A DNA stretch of 64,000 bases from Ligustrum vulgare (Eukaryota > Streptophyta > Magnoliopsida > Lamiales > Oleaceae), in contig OY743182.1 in NCBI GenBank assembly GCA_963555705.1, positions 54,750,592 to 54,814,591 of the forward strand, written 5' to 3'. Made by a program: the position numbers and the translations under genes. Below are positions 1 through 11,600 of the stretch, in pieces (the first letter of the stretch is position 1; every line of letters begins with the position of its first letter). Below the pieces are notes generated by a model that was not told the origin of the DNA, made no database searches, and saw only the letters and a list, made by a program, of their open reading frames with translations.

Positions 1-47
1 ATTACAAAATGCATTACTTAATAATAATGATTATCAAAAAAGGTTTT

Positions 48-824
48 TGATGTGTTCCGGACCCTCGACAATTGGAGTCATAGAAGGCTTGACGAAAAAA
101 ATCAAGTAATTCAAGCCAAAACAAGAATTCAGCAGGTTCGACGAGCTTTGAAGATCAAACCGTGTCGAAAAGAAAAAAAAAATTATGCAGAAGCAAAGTT
201 ACGGCCGTAACCAAATATTCTCACGGCCGTAAGTCACTCTCGGATCAAAATGAAGAATTCCAGGTTTTCAAAATTACGACCGTAAATATTATGGTCACGG
301 CCGTAATCCTTAAGCAGAAGAATAGTTACGGCTGTAAGTGATTCTGTCACGGCCGTAAGTTAGGATTTTCGCAAATAAGGCGGATTTTTAATTCCTTTTC
401 CAGTTTTAGCTATTTTAGGTTAGTTAGAACTCTATTTTGAGTCCATTAGCGACTAGGGTTTTATTTTGCTTATTTATATGCTATTTTCTGTTCATTGTAA
501 TCAGATTTGATTTGATTAAACAGTTAATTGAGGATTTCAATAAAACATATAAGTGGATTCCTATATTTCATAGAACTTATCAAGATTATCAACTTGTGGC
601 GTTCATCCCGAACTTATCAAATATTTGCTAGAATATTTGTGGTGTTCAAAACCAGAAACTCATCAAGGAGATTAGACAAATCCTTGTGGCCTTTCGAAAG
701 TCGTGGTTCTTTATTCCGCATCGTAGAGCCACCTCGTCGTGAATATCGGGTCATAATTTATCCGTCCAACCACAACCTGAGTTCGGAACTTTCCGGTATT
801 TCTTCCGCGCTTCGAACCTCATCA
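48..824 (+). repeat. 5' LTR of the first element
   Basis: It begins TGATGTGTTCC and ends CTCATCA three bases before the primer site. It matches 2398-3029 plus 6133-6236 almost base for base, apart from a ~21-bp indel near 392 (2738 in the other copy). Bases 196-360 hold six copies or near-copies of the palindrome TTACGGCCGTAA, for example the perfect one at 199-210. The open frames at 437-631 and 528-848 are not genes, because the same stretch recurs in the other LTR. Confidence 0.8.
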
Positions 825-826
825 TA

Positions 827-838
827 TGGTATCAGAGC
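827..838 (+). other. Primer binding site (tRNA-iMet type)
   Basis: TGGTATCAGAGC directly follows the 5' LTR. This is the usual plant primer site complementary to the 3' end of initiator tRNA-Met, and it fixes the LTR boundary and the + orientation. Confidence 0.88.
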
Positions 839-1295
839 TGGACTCTGAATTCGGGTTTTTCTATCCAGTTTAATTCTTATGTTTATCATCGAGTCTGTCA
901 TAAGAATTATCCATATCTTGTTGTTGAGTCTTTCTTTTCTTGAGTGTTCTTCGTGCCAGTAAATTTTTTCCAGTTTGATCCCTATAAAAATTCAACAAAA
1001 ATTTAAAAGTGTTTATTTTGTTCGATTCTTATTCAAATCTTGTTCCGTTTGTTTTGTTGTGTTCGTGTCGAATTTTCTGATTTATTTAAAAAAATTATTT
1101 TTTTATTATTATTTAATTCCGAAAATTCATTATTCAAAAAAGAAGAAGGAACTATTCCAAAATTCAAGAACCACTTTCTTGAGTTTCTTTAAAATTCTTG
1201 GTATTCATTTCCTTCTAAGTCATTAAAAGTCGTTCTTACTATTTGATGTCTAAATCCTCTTCATTTTTGAATTTTTTTTATACGCCACATAAGGA

Positions 1296-1814
1296 ATGGA
1301 TTATGATCCGGACTTTTTATTCCAAACTAGATGTTATGTGGATCATAAGGGGTGCAGTTTGACGATTGATGGAAAGTGCTTTACTAATTTCGTTAGTAGC
1401 ACCGTGGTTGAAAAATTAGGATTGCCCCTAGAACCACGTTATAAACCTTATAGGATGACGTGGATGAGGGAGTTTGAGAATTTCAAAGTAACCAAACAAG
1501 TTCTATTGCCTATCACCCAGGGAAGGTATAGTGGGGATGTATGGTGTGATTTAGTGCCATTGAAATCTTATCATATTTTATTGGAAAAATCTTGGAAACA
1601 TAGGAGGGAGGCTGTTTATGATAAGAGTATGCACATATACAAATTCCTTAAGAAAGGGAAAACATGCGCACTATATGGGTTGACATTAGAGGAAGCACTA
1701 GAAGATTCACGGAGGGTAAGGAAGGAGAGTGAAAAGTGGTGCAATAGGAGGCATCGTGGGGATAAAGATATTGAAAAGAAGGAGAGAGAGTTGAAATTAA
1801 AAACAAATAAATAA
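1296..1814 (+). CDS. Retropepsin-like domain of an LTR retrotransposon
   Basis: A 172-aa open frame. The first ~110 residues resemble the aspartic protease region of plant Ty3/Gypsy polyproteins: a Cys-containing strand, then CSLTIDGKCFTNFVS with the putative catalytic Asp25, then a VEKLGLPLEPRYKPY stretch, a KVTKQVLLPI strand and a DLVPLKSYHILL strand. In relatives the active-site loop usually reads IDGGS; here it reads IDGKC, which may weaken activity. The C-terminal third (from ~125) is rich in Lys, Arg and Glu and has no recognised domain. The ORF sits alone between PBS and 3' LTR, so it is a leftover of a polyprotein. ATG at 1296 is simply the first in frame. Confidence 0.65.
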   Translation: MDYDPDFLFQTRCYVDHKGCSLTIDGKCFTNFVSSTVVEKLGLPLEPRYKPYRMTWMREFENFKVTKQVLLPITQGRYSGDVWCDLVPLKSYHILLEKSWKHRREAVYDKSMHIYKFLKKGKTCALYGLTLEEALEDSRRVRKESEKWCNRRHRGDKDIEKKERELKLKTNK

Positions 1815-1838
1815 ACTCCAAAATTTGATGAGGAAAAT

Positions 1839-2459
1839 GTGGAGTTGGGTAGCGAGGAAATGATTAAGAATGAAATTGTTGATAATAAGATGAATGAATT
1901 GGAAGCTGGGGTAAAAGTTCAAAATTTGGGTTTTAAATTGGTAGATCCACATTTGGGTAGTGATGAGGTAGTGTACGAGAATGGTGATAAAAATGTGGAG
2001 TTAGGAGATGTGGTCGAGTTTGAAGATGAAAAATTTGAACAAGAAGTTGCAAAAGAGAAAAGAGACGAAGAGAAGAACCTCGTGGTTCAAGAAGTGGAGT
2101 TGGTGGTGGTTTATCATGAATACAATGATCCATACCTTGTACCTCATGAAACTAACATGTCCCATCTCATTTTGTTTAAATCTTTTTTGCAGGTTAATTA
2201 CGTTTGGGAGCTTCAACCACATTACATATGGAAAAGGAAGTTCAAGCTCCATCTCTTCCATGTTTTCCAATCAAATGAGCATAATTTATTGAACTCATGG
2301 CATGAAAGTAATAATTTTCTGTTTGATCTAGGAGGTGAAGTGAAACAACAGGAACAAAGCTATGATTCGAGACGAATCATCCTACAGAAGGAGGGTATGA
2401 TGTATTCCCGACCCTCGACAATTGGAGTCATAGCAGGCTTGACGGGAAAATTCAAGTAA
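1839..2459 (+). other. Acidic open frame, unrecognised, running into the 3' LTR
   Basis: A 206-aa open frame follows the protease-like ORF after a 24-base gap, in a different frame family. Residues 1-90 are rich in Glu, Asp and Val with short repeats around NVEL and VEFEDE; the rest has no domain I know. The last ~20 codons lie inside the 3' LTR, so the end of the frame is incidental. It could be a decayed continuation of the polyprotein or non-coding internal sequence. I assign no function. Confidence 0.3.
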
Positions 2460-3029
2460 TTCAAGTCAAAACAAGAATTCAACAGGTTCGATGAGCTTTG
2501 AAGATTAAACCGTATCGAAAAGAACAAAGAATTATGCAGAAGCAAAGTTACGGTCGTAACCAAATATTCTCACGGCCGTAAGTCACTCTCGGATCAAAAT
2601 GAAGAATTCTAGGTTTTCAAAGTTACGGCCGTAAGTATTATGGTCATGACCGTAATCCTTAAGCACAAGAATAGTTACGGCCGTAAGTGATGTTGCCACG
2701 GCCGTAAGTTAGGATTTTCGCAAATAAGGCGGATTTTTAATTCATTTTTCGTATTTTTTTATTCCTTTTCCAGTTTTAGCTATTTTAGGTTAGTTAGAAC
2801 TCTATTTTGAATCCATTAGCCACTAGAGTTTTATTTTGCTTATTTATATGCTATTTTCCGTTCATTGTAATCATATTTGATTTGATTAAACAGTTTATTG
2901 AGGATTTCAATAAAACATATAGGTGGATTCTTATATTTCATAGAACTTATCAAGATTATCATCTTGTGGCGTTCATCCCGAACTTATCAAATATTTGCTA
3001 GAATATTTGTGGCGTTCAAAACCAGAAAC
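2398..3029 (+). repeat. 3' LTR, left part (before the hAT insertion)
   Basis: It starts TGATGTATTCCC after the polypurine tract and matches 48-658. Six TTACGGCCGTAA-type palindromes lie at 2545-2712 (perfect ones at 2623-2634 and 2675-2686). It stops at the hAT element; the sequence resumes at 6133. Confidence 0.8.
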
Positions 3030-3328
3030 TAGGGGTGGGCGTCGGGTGGTTCGGTTCGGGTATCACCAGAAACGGAATTGAACCATAAATTTCGGTTCTT
3101 TTAAAATGGAACCATTTGGTTCCATTGAATCACAAGAACCAAACCAGAACCAAACCATTCGGTTTTGGTTCGGTTCTGGTTCTAGTTTGGTTCTAGAATA
3201 TTAATTAATTCGGTAAAATTTCACGCAATGAAATCCAAGAGCACATACTGCAATAATTTTCAAGCTATTTTGGTAAAATATGAAATTATTTTTGTAACTA
3301 CCATAATGAATCACTTGGAACAAAGTTC

Positions 3329-3333
<5 letters not shown>

Positions 3334-3361
<28 letters not shown>
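3334..3361. repeat. (AT)n microsatellite
   Basis: About 14 uninterrupted AT units inside the hAT element. Confidence 0.95.
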
Positions 3362-3366
<5 letters not shown>

Positions 3367-3731
3367 GAATCGATTTGCTCAAATGAATAAACACAATTAT
3401 TAATAATGAATAAGTTGAATACTAAACAATAAAATTAAAGATTGAAGACTTTTCTCTCTAATCCATTGGTTTGTTTTCTTCATATTGCTGGCCACCAATC
3501 CTACATGAAAAGAATTAAGCGTGAACTGTGAATTATATGTGAAAAATAATAGAAATAACCCATTTGTAAGTGAATAATTTACCAACTAGTTACCATTTGA
3601 TTCAATGACCCACTCCTTGAGTTGTAGCACTGACAAACTCTACAAAACGTAACCAAATGATCACAGTTAAAACAAGCTAAAATTAAAAATTTTGAGATTA
3701 AGTAGTAGCTTGTAATACATAAATATAGAAA

Positions 3732-4840
3732 TTAGAATAGATAAGTAATACCGGTTTCAATTTTTTGTAACTCCTCCTCTTCAATGCAAACTCCATCTTC
3801 TATTACTATCAAAAGTCTAGAGTCTTCTCGTAACCAATTTTGCACACAAATTAATGCTTCAACTGTTTTAGGAGTTAACGAACTCTTGAATGAATCTAGA
3901 ATTCGTCCCTCAGTGCTAAATGCTGATTCTGAAGCAACTGTAGATACAGGAATTGCAAGTACATCCCTCGCAATCTCAGACAAAATCTCAAATCTTGATT
4001 TATTAATTTTCCACAATGTGAGCTGAACACCTAACATGTAAATCGACTTTCCAATTTTTCAATTTGTTTTTCACATAAATGACTACCGTATTATTAACAT
4101 TTGCATTATCAACAGTAATGGATGCCACATGCTCTATACCCCAGTCAAGCAAACAATTCTCAACAAGTTTTCCTATTGTCTCCCCTTTGTGATTTGGAAC
4201 AATCGGGAAGCTCAATATTCTCTTATGCAATGTCCAATTCTTATCAATGAAGTGTGCTCTGATTACCATATAGTTAGTATTTTGAATTGATGTCTAGCAA
4301 TCAGTGGTGAGAGAAACTCTTTGCCTATTTTGAATAAGTTTATTCTTCAAAGATTCTTTTGTCTCATTGTATAGATAGAGTACATCCCTAACAACTGTTC
4401 TTCTAGAGGGAACCTCAAACCTGGGGCATAGTGTTTTGACAAAGTCCTTAAAGCCCTCACCATCCACAAAAGAAAAAGGCAATTCATCAATTATAATCAT
4501 CCTAATCAAGGATCTTCTACACTCATCTTTATTAAATATCGTCGATGTAAGATTAAACACAGGATCCTCACCATTATCACCAGCGATTTTCTGTCTAGTT
4601 AAAGTTTTTTTGTTTTTCATCAAATTGAATGCTCTTATATACATTACAAACATCAATGTGCTTCCACAAGCTAGAGGTTCCAGACTTACTTGAATCACTT
4701 GCAAAGACTTTACCACAGTAATTGCATTTTGATTGTTGTCCATTACCAATCTTAGTGAAATGGTTCCAAATTGCAGACCTTGTATTTCCGGTCCTTTTAA
4801 TTCCTGTAGCAGGAGTAGACTAAGTAGTAGTTTCTTTGCT
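3732..4840 (-). pseudogene. hAT transposase, broken and internally deleted
   Basis: Read on the - strand from ~4815 there is a BED zinc finger (WNHFTK, then a Cys-x2-Cys pair, then SLWKHI). A frame change follows, then a segment ending SLTTDC where a tryptophan codon has become TAG at 4294-4296, then a segment with VDNANVNN and HVRCSAHI. At about 4030 a deletion with a frame shift joins directly to the C-terminal dimerisation domain (IPVSTVASESAFS, then GRILDSF and a conserved NWLR). The span codes for ~360 aa against ~600-700 usual for the family, so the central part of the RNase-H-like core is gone. The product cannot be functional. Confidence 0.9.
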
Positions 4841-6132
4841 CTTTTTCATCTACAAATAAATACATAAAATCAAAAATAATGAATTACTAATCTCAAAATC
4901 AAATTATGAAATAGAGAAGCTCTTCTAAATTCCAATTTACAGTCTACAAATTTATTAATCTCAACATAACTAGATCTATAAATCCTCACTACCCCCTTGT
5001 TAGTATTTTTTGTAGTAAATTTATTTATTTTTATATTTTTTATTACTTATTATTATACTTATTATTACAAAATCAAATACAAATATTACTTCAACAAAGT
5101 GGGTGCACATGATATTGCTACACGTATTTTCTCTTCAAAGCTAAGGTATATATATTTATATACTGCCTTGGATTTTCACTTCTTTGTCACTCAAAGTTCT
5201 TTAGTACAATCACTGAAATTTGATGCCAAGGCCTTTTTACCTAACAACAATGCACAAAGCATCAACCACATCATCCAAGTTCCTATATGGTAGGTTACAA
5301 TATATTATATTGAATTGAACAGATCATCAACAGACAACAATGTTTAATTTCTTTTTCTTATCCACTAAGATCACGTAACTCTCTTCCCCAACAAGATCTA
5401 TAAAAACGAACTCTTGCATTTTCAAACATTTCTCTGAACATGGTAAGATCACGTGACTCTCTCGAGTCTTCACCAACAAGTTCAATACTCTACACATTTT
5501 TTTTTCTCAACAGTAATGTGGAACTTAAAATATAAATCATATAATGTTATTTTTTCAGGAAACATTGTTTTGTGCATAACATTAATATTTTCAAGATAAA
5601 ATCTTTGGTTGAAATTTGATTTAAAAAACCTGGAAGACCGAAGATGTAATCGATGGTGGTGGTGCCGGACGATGAGTTTGATGGCGAGCAAGTGAGACGC
5701 TGGATGACAATTGAAAAGGACGACAAGCGAATGAACATGAAGGGAAGACGGTGATGACAGTCGACGGTAAGAGCTACCGGCAGGCGCGACGCCTCTCTCA
5801 GAAGTCAGACTCTCACCCTTACTCCCTCAGCCGTGTTTCAACTGTTTTGATTCTTGATTTTCAGCTTTTTGTTTTAATTAGTTTTTGTATTTTATTTTTC
5901 AATTTGAAAAAGGGCCGGTTACTCACTTGCAGGTTAGCGGCATGCAGCAACTGGGCCTGGAGCAGTTGGTTTTGGGCTTCGGTTTAAATTCGATTTTAAG
6001 ACCTAAACCGAGAACCGGACCGAACCGGTCCGATTCTGGGTTATTAGAACCAAATCCATTTTTTTAAATGTTATAACCAGTCCGAACCGGCCAGTTCGGT
6101 TGGTTCTGACCCGGTTAAAATGCCCACCCATA

Positions 6133-6236
6133 CCAGAAACTCATCAAGCAGATTGGGCAAATTCTTGTGGCGTTTCGAAAGTCGTGGTTATTTATTCCGT
6201 ATCGTGGAGCCACCGCATTGTGAATATCGAATCATG
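6133..6236 (+). repeat. 3' LTR, right part (after the hAT insertion)
   Basis: It continues the LTR from the duplicated CCAGAAAC and matches 5' LTR positions ~651-755. It ends near 6236, where the match to the 5' LTR stops; the last ~70-100 bases of the LTR are absent. Confidence 0.75.
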
Positions 6237-7009
6237 TATGTATGTTTGTATGCACTTGGGCAAAAATAAAACAAAACGTCGCTTCTCTTACAAAACATTT
6301 TCATTGCACCCCCCCCCACAAAATAAATGGTCATTCCATTTAAACACACTAGATCCTGTTTGGTAATGATAAAATTTTTATATCAACTTTTCAAACTCAA
6401 TTTCAACAATCGATTCTAGGTGAAAATCACAGTTTTTGACTTTAAAACATTTTTAAATTATAAATTCATCAAAAAATAAAAATAAAAAATACAAAAACTT
6501 CTAAACTTCTGTAAAATAATTTATTATTCAGGGTTGAAAAATTCAAACACCTCGTGCAATCTTTTCTATGGGGTCGGAAAATTCAAACACAGAATTTTTT
6601 GTGGCCATTAGTGGTGATAAAAAAATAAAAAATAAATTTGCGTTCTTATAATCTGTCTTTGCATACATTTCTGCACAAACTCTGATTATATATAAATCAA
6701 CCCATATGTTTTACTTGCTTCTTTACAAATTCAACTTAACTAAATTCTCTCTCTCTCTCTTTACTCTTCAGAATCCTTCAGTTTCGGAGCTCTTTCAGGT
6801 CCCTCTTTATCTTTCACTTCATTTTCTTGCGCAATCTATAGAGATATAGATGCATGCATATAGGCATATATGTGTGTTTATTCAAGTTCTTTTGTGTGTG
6901 CGTGTGTTTTCTGATGAATCCATTTTCGGTATTGTTGCAGTTATTTTCTTTTTTCTGGGAGGGCTTGATGTTTTTGAAGATATAATATATAAAAATGCGG
7001 GTAAGGGAA
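6237..7009 (+). promoter_or_regulatory. Upstream region and 5' UTR of the ORP gene
   Basis: No ORF of interest lies here. A TATA-like TATATAAA occurs at 6689-6696, followed by a CT-rich leader with a (CT)n run near 6745-6760, typical of plant 5' UTRs; transcription probably starts around 6720-6735. A CAG|GTCCCT donor near 6799 and a GTTGCAG acceptor near 6942 could bound a 5' UTR intron, but this is only a possibility. The upstream edge of the promoter directly abuts the truncated LTR. Confidence 0.5.
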
Positions 7010-8662
7010 ATGCACCCTTTGTGCTGCATAACGTTGGAGAGTCAAGGAATTGGGAATGGTTCGCCGGAGCCGGTGCTATTGAGAACTGGGTCAGCGGTGG
7101 CGTTCTCCGGCGGTGGATCTGATGTCAATGCCGGAGGATCTGAAGTCAGCAGCAGTGGCACCACCACCAGCGTGGCTGGGATCCTCTACAAATGGACAAA
7201 CTACGGGAAAGGGTGGCGATCCCGGTGGTTTACCCTACGCAGCAATGGCGTACTGTCATACTCCAAAACCCGCCGCCCCGATACAGACTCCGGTGATGAT
7301 GTCATCCTCATCGGCCCCGTCAAGCCACCGTGTAGTCGTAAACGCAGCAAAGCCGTTGGCATCGTGCATTTAAAGGTCAGTATAAACACTCGACTCAATT
7401 CAATTCATCCTGAATGAAAAACAGCAATGCATTAACTGGGATGTGATTGAGGGTTCTTTCAAGGGGTAGAGGATGAGCGTACAGTGTGGAAGTGGGGGCT
7501 TGTCCTTTATTGTTGTAGTACAATAAAGAATTTCCCTCTATTAGCAAAGAATTGAGCCAGGGAAAATTACTACAATAGTTACCATTTTTATGGCTTCAAA
7601 ACTCCCTCTCATCTTTCTCTGATATATCTCTTTCACTGTGTGCTGTCAGTTACCAAATAGCTTTGAAATCTGAGCTTTTTTGATTTTTTTCATCTGTATA
7701 ATTTTTTGTTACAACAGTTTTTTCACAATTAACCAGGCATTAATCTATAGTGCGTCACATCAGCAGGTGAATAGTGGGGGGCCAAATCTAGGGCAAAACT
7801 AGTGTAGGCCTATACTATACCTATCTTCTTATTCATGGTTTTTATCGTCTGGTCACATCATCATTTTGATCCAAAAAACAAAAAAAGAAATATTGTAATT
7901 TGAGGTTACAAAAAATGACACATTTTTGGTGTTTAGAGGTGGGGATTTTTTTTTTTTTTTCCTGATCAGAAATCAAACCCAGCATTTTGATGAGGAAAAT
8001 GATCCCATTTTGAAGCAAAATACAGCAGATTTGAATATTTTTTTGGTGGGTATAATGTAATGGTATTTTGAAGTGTGAATTGGGCAAAGGCAAGAACTTT
8101 TCTTCGTTACGAAAGGTAGATCTATGCAAGTTGAAAAACTTGTGAGCTTTTAAACTTTTTATACTGTAGCATGTGACCAGAAAATGAATGAAATTGACAT
8201 TTTCTCGAAGAAAAATTAGAAAATTGATGCAAGGAAATGAAAACTGGGAATCTTGAAATGGATATTCTTGCAAGGTGCTGTTCTTGGTGAGTCCAAAACT
8301 CGGTTAAAATTCCTTTTTTTAACCCTTTTATGATTCTAAATTAATCAGGGTTGTTAATTGTGTTTTGGGGTTTTCTTGCTAGTGGATCAGAAGGTTAATA
8401 AAGTTTAATTAATTTAATGGTTTATATTCATGGAATTTTTTATTCCGATTAATTGTTATTGAAAATAGTTTATGGTATCGAAATTTATCTCTTGACTGAA
8501 GTGCCTGATGTGATAATTTCTAGCTTCAAGTCATGATTTTTTAATTGCTTGATTTATTTTGATGGCTTAGCCTGTGTTTGGTAAAAGCCAAATTTTGGTT
8601 TATAATCCACGCAATTTCTCAAATCACTTTTTAACTCCACAATTGACAGTTGAGTTGAGTGT

Positions 8663-8698
<36 letters not shown>

Positions 8699-11600
8699 GC
8701 TCCTTGGATTTGTCTGCAGATCTCATCATTTCGTGAGAGTAAATCAGATGATAGGCGATTTTACTTATTTACGGCAACAAAGACACTTCATTTACGGACT
8801 AATACAAACAAAGAAAGAGCATCCTGGATACATGCTTTGATTTCAACAAGAAGCCTCTTCTCCTTGAGACCATTGAATGACAATATCCCCATTCTAACTA
8901 GAGACTTATCGGTATCGACTGAGAGGCTAAAAGAACGCTTGCTTGAAGAGGGAATTGGCCAGGGGCTTGTCAAGGACTGCGAGCAGATTATGGTTTCAGA
9001 ATTTTCAGAAATACAGGGACAGTGTAAAGTTCTTTGCGAGGAGCGTTCCAGTTTGCTGGACGCTTTGAGACAATTAGAGGTAATTTTTACTTCATACTTT
9101 TTTCACTACAACATGTGTTTAGCTAAACCATTTTAAGCTCTCTTTGCAAATTTGGGCTATTTATTTGCTTGATTTACTTATGCATTCTGTGGACAATTTT
9201 CCAAACTGCTTCTTTAGATGCTGACAAGTGACATTCTTGTTAGATTCATAAGGCTTGCTTCTGGATCTTATTATCTTTAAACACCCATAGCTTGACCTTT
9301 CTCGAGAGTTGTTTGCATTTTTTTTTATTTCCTTTTATTTTATTTTGTTCCTAGAAATTAATTAACAAAGTTTCTTTGCTGGTATTTTGATGATAATTTA
9401 TTACTATTTCAATAGTTAAGTTATTAAGCTGCATTTTCATATGAAACATGATAACCCTTATCTCTACGAACAACTTACATATTCATTCAGAAATAATTTC
9501 AGTATGCAGCTTTTACCCTCAAAAAACGCCATTATGATTTTCATTTGTGATGTAATTTTTTTTTTTTTTTTTTTTTTTTGGGAACAGTTATTTATAATTA
9601 TGGAGGGAACAAACTATAGGTAAAATAATAGGGTAAACAAATAGACTCAATTGTAGATGAACTATGGTTTGGTAGAGTTCATATTTTTGTTGACATCTTT
9701 TTGTTTCCATCTATGTGCAATATCTATTATAGGAGGGTCAACTGTATTTTGCATTCGAGAGTAAAAATACCTTTAGTTGTTGCATCTGACAAGTACTAAT
9801 TCAAAAATGTGGAGAAGTCAATGTAGATAATAATATTTAGTTATAAGCAGGGCAAGTATTATTATTGCGTACACATTATTATGTTGCATTTCATTTACAA
9901 TTTAATCTCCTGTCTTTAATATTTTCGTATACAAGTTCTGTAACATAAACAAGGTAATTCATTTTAATTTTCCAGGCAGCGAATATTGGAGCTGAAGCCT
10001 CTGGAATTAATGACCGTGAATACCAATTGATGAAGCGAGAATTTTCGAATCTATCACGTGGAAAAAACATTGGTATGTTACATTTCTTTACATTGTCTTC
10101 TGCCCTTGAAATGATTTTTGATTCTTTATCTCGGATTAAGGTGTGGTGTCAACCATATACAACTTAAGGATTTCAGAATCCAATTAAACTGGAGTTTGGT
10201 TTTCGGAAAGTAAGGGAATAAAATTTTGTATGAACTCTCATGTTTGTAGTTAAAGGATATAGTGTACTACTTGTTGATATTGCTGTATTGAGACCATAAA
10301 ATCAAAGCACCTTAATTTGAATTTCATCAAATGCCCACATAAATTTAAAGATTTCCTGTTAAATCCCACCAAGATGTGTTCCTGGTTTTATGTTTTTGAA
10401 CAGGTAAAAAATATCATGAAATCTCAAAGAATTCCAAATCTCATCAAACCAAAGTTTGAGATCACGTTGAAAGAAATCTTAATATCATTTTGACACCCAG
10501 AGTAGTGTGCTTCTTGGACTTAGAAAAAGAAATACTTATATTTTCAATTTTATCAGATAATCGTGCAGTCTGACCCTTAAAGGTGTAGAATATATTTTTA
10601 TGAAGATCATAGTAATAACTTTTACGTTGTATTTTGAGCAAATGTATTTCGTGAATTGAACGGTAAACCTATAGTACAGGCTCCATTTGTTCAGAAGTAA
10701 CTATATAATACTTTTATAAATTGTTTTCTTATGATAAACATGATAAAGTCAAAAATTACTATCTTTTAGGTTTAAAATATATTGACAATTGGAATGGGAT
10801 CGATTTGGTTCCTGATTTTTTTTTTTGTTTGGAAGAAATTATTAATTATAAAGTGGTAACCATATGATTCTGTTTATGCGTATCATGGTACATTATTCTA
10901 AGTTTTGTGAAAACCAAAAACCAAATTATTTTCAATCTAGTATTGATTGGTTGCAAAAGACCCTAATCTGATTGCAATTATTATCAACCATTGATTAAAT
11001 GCAGTAACATGTAATAGAATATGCGATTACTCATTATTTTACTTTCAAATATATGTGCCTGGAGAGTTTTTCATGCCTCTTGGGATGCAGAGAGGGAACT
11101 CCCTTTCACTACTAGTGAAATCAAATATTAAGAAAGCCTTGCCCCATGACCTGCTGACCCTATAAAAAGTACACAAGTTAGACACTCGTAGTTTCTGTAC
11201 GCTTTCCAATTAGGTTTATGTGTATATCAAACCTTAGAACTGTTAATCTGGTTTTTTGAAAATATATTATTCTTTCCTTGACCTCTTATTCTGATATGCA
11301 GAATGGAGCACTACAGAATCATCAGATGATGTTGAAAAACAAGACCTCGAGGAAGCATCAGATGAAGAGGAAACTCACTTTTTTGACACAAATGAATATT
11401 TTTCTGAACTAACTATTAGTTGTGAATCACTAGGTGTAGATCACATGGATAACGGTGCAAGATTGAAAAACCAAACTAGTGATGTGCACATGGCAGAGGC
11501 AAAGAAAAATGTATTTGCTTGTAGATACCCACAAGTCGAAAGACGAAACCGGCTACCAGACCCTGTTGAAAAAGAGAGAGGGGTTAGTCTGTGGTCTATG

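Larger units (their letters stand above)
3030..6132 (-). mobile_element. hAT-superfamily DNA transposon (deletion derivative)
   Basis: The boundaries are exact: TAGGGGTGGGC at 3030-3040 and its near-inverse GCCCACCCATA at 6122-6132 (one mismatch), flanked by the 8-bp target duplication CCAGAAAC at 3022-3029 and 6133-6140. The subterminal DNA has many GGTTC/GAACC motifs on both sides (3045-3200, 5985-6118). The interior holds a broken transposase on the - strand (3732-4840) and ~1.2 kb of sequence with no recognisable gene (4850-6000). Eight-base duplication, BED finger and C-terminal dimerisation domain together identify the superfamily. It postdates the LTR element it split. Confidence 0.93.
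48..6236 (+). mobile_element. Non-autonomous LTR retrotransposon, interrupted by a hAT element
   Basis: Two long direct repeats (48-824, and 2398-3029 continued at 6133-6236) flank a short interior of about 1.57 kb. The interior starts with a tRNA-iMet type primer site, carries one protease-like ORF, and ends in a purine tract (agaaggaggg) just before the second repeat. There is no gag, reverse transcriptase or integrase, so the element could only move with proteins from elsewhere. The second LTR is split by a hAT insertion and its last ~100 bases are missing, so no target-site duplication can be checked. The protease type suggests Ty3/Gypsy ancestry; that is inference. Confidence 0.8.

Noticed and set aside
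437..848. Open frames of 64 and 106 aa in the first LTR
   Set aside because: The same sequence occurs in the second LTR (2807-3001) and the translation is low-complexity; LTR DNA, not genes.
7842..8273. 143-aa open frame on the - strand
   Set aside because: It lies wholly in ORP intron 1, is rich in Phe/Ile/Lys as expected from AT-rich DNA, and has no motif.
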